Origin: Bordetella genomosp. 13 | GTDB lineage: Bacteria; Pseudomonadota; Gammaproteobacteria; Burkholderiales; Burkholderiaceae_B | Length of the DNA stretch: 64,000 nt | NCBI RefSeq assembly: GCF_002119665.1 | Contig: NZ_CP021111.1 | Coordinates: forward strand, 1,488,001-1,552,000 | Reading direction: 5' to 3' | In this document: positions 63,172 through 64,000 of the stretch, piece after piece | Layout: every line of letters begins with the position of its first letter | Numbering within the stretch: the stretch's first letter is position 1 | The notes under the pieces: model-generated | The model's database searches: none | What the model saw: the letters and a program-made list of their open reading frames with translations, nothing else | What the model was told of the DNA's origin: nothing | Program-made: the position numbers and the translations under genes

Positions 63172-64000
63172 TCAGGGTGGGGCCACGGCGTCGGTGGTGG
63201 CCGAAAGGACGGCCAGGGTATGGGCCGCAACGGTATAGGCGGGGTCGGTCCAGTCGCGCGGGGGCTCGACGCCGCCCCGCGTGTCCAGTTCCAGTCGCCA
63301 AGCAAGTGCCGGGCCTGCCAGGGTGAAGACCGCGTCTTCGCCGCCGCCGTTGAACAGCACCATGGTCACGTCGACCCGCCCCGAGCCGTCCTCGGCCGGG
63401 GCGGCGCGCCGGACGGCCAGCGTGCGCGCTCCGCCGTTGGACCAGGCGTCGCTTTCCATGTGGGCGCCCGCCAGGTCGAACCATTCCGTGGCCGGCAGTC
63501 CGCCCGCCGGTCCGGCGCCGTAGCGGCGTGTGCGCAGGCTGGGATGGGCTCGGCGCAGCGCGGTCAGCCGCGCGACGAGCCGGGTCAGTTCCCTGCCTCG
63601 CGGCGAATCCGCCTGTTTCCAGTCCAGCCAGCCGATGGCGCTGTCCTGGCAATAGGCGTTGTTGTTGCCGTTCTGGCTGTTGCCGAACTCGTCGCCCGCC
63701 AGCAGCATGGGCGTGCCGCCGGACACGAACAGGGTGGCGAGCAGCGACCGCTGCACCCGGCCGCGCACTTCCAGGATGGCGGGGTCGTCAGTGGGGCCTT
63801 CCTTGCCCCAGTTGCGGCTGTAATTCTCGCCGTGGCCGTCGCGGTTCTCTTCGCCGTTGGCCTCGTTGTGGCGCTTCTCGTAGGCGGTGATGTCGTGCAG
63901 CGTGTAGCCATCGTGCGAGGCCACGAAGTTGATGGTGGCCCAGGGGCGTCGATGCCGCCGGTCGAACAGGTCTGCCGATGCGGTCAGGCGCCCTGCCAGC
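63172..64000 (-). CDS. glgX: GlgX, glycogen debranching enzyme (C-terminal part, runs off right edge)
   Basis: The frame is open from base 64000 and ends at 63172; the gene starts beyond the window. Visible are ATINFVASHDGYTLHDITAYEKRHNEANGEENRDG, a GlgX/isoamylase hallmark, NYSRNWGKEGPTDDP, PMLLAGDEFGNSQNGNNNAYCQD, and the C-terminal beta-sandwich. It cleaves alpha-1,6 branches of phosphorylase-trimmed glycogen and so supplies maltodextrins to the TreY/TreZ/MalQ enzymes encoded downstream. Confidence 0.94.
   Translation of the reverse strand, partial: LAGRLTASADLFDRRHRRPWATINFVASHDGYTLHDITAYEKRHNEANGEENRDGHGENYSRNWGKEGPTDDPAILEVRGRVQRSLLATLFVSGGTPMLLAGDEFGNSQNGNNNAYCQDSAIGWLDWKQADSPRGRELTRLVARLTALRRAHPSLRTRRYGAGPAGGLPATEWFDLAGAHMESDAWSNGGARTLAVRRAAPAEDGSGRVDVTMVLFNGGGEDAVFTLAGPALAWRLELDTRGGVEPPRDWTDPAYTVAAHTLAVLSATTDAVAPP

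Overview
The window is GC-rich (roughly two-thirds G+C by eye) and densely coded on both strands. Its gene families are typical of the betaproteobacterial family Alcaligenaceae (Bordetella/Achromobacter type): an hpa aromatic-degradation block, a Bug-family binding protein, paired Liv binding proteins, a general porin and a treZ-malQ-treY-glgX block. The genus call is an inference from gene content. I saw no rRNA, tRNA, CRISPR array or insertion sequence.

Layout from left to right. 1-686: 5' end of a polyketide-synthase-like gene that runs off the left edge. 1203-7005: a small hydrolase, a solitary Liv-type binding protein, and hpaG1-hpaG2-hpaH-hpaI with the divergent regulator hpaR. 7117-11507: ugpB-A-E-C glycerol-3-phosphate importer. 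11746-14243: an Rpn-family nuclease, proC and a VUT-family transporter. 14471-19347: livK-H-M-G-F branched-chain amino acid importer. 19393-24792: a D-amino-acid-derivative block (Asp/Glu-type racemase, D-aminoacylase, Bug binding protein, LysR regulator, N-carbamoyl-D-amino-acid hydrolase). 24878-30941: mixed housekeeping genes (GST, EamA exporter, DUF423, MetQ-like protein, psd, DUF2076, TerC).

30942-45585 looks like one functional unit. A sigma-54 gene (rpoN) and two sigma-54 activators sit at its centre. Around them are genes for small hydrophilic or disordered proteins, two DUF883-like proteins, a YciF ferritin-like protein, a TPP-dependent oxidase-like enzyme, a GsiB/YhdF-type SDR and the repair ligase LigD. 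Reading the intergenic sequence by eye, I find seven copies of GGCAYG-N4-TTGC, the -24/-12 sigma-54 promoter, plus two weaker ones. All are correctly oriented and most lie 40-80 bp before these genes. I infer a locally encoded sigma-54 stress regulon. This is the strongest candidate here for an undescribed system.

45625-56299 is a second candidate: nine same-strand genes, nearly all closely spaced or overlapping, divergent from an IclR regulator. Two encode proteins I do not recognise. They are followed by an M19 dipeptidase homologue that lacks its alpha-site metal ligands, a class III aminotransferase homologue in which the PLP lysine is proline, a four-gene PotABCD-type importer and a porin. 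The operon presumably takes up and handles an unknown nitrogen compound. 56382-64000 is a trehalose/glycogen operon (glgX-treZ-malQ-treY) entering from the right edge.
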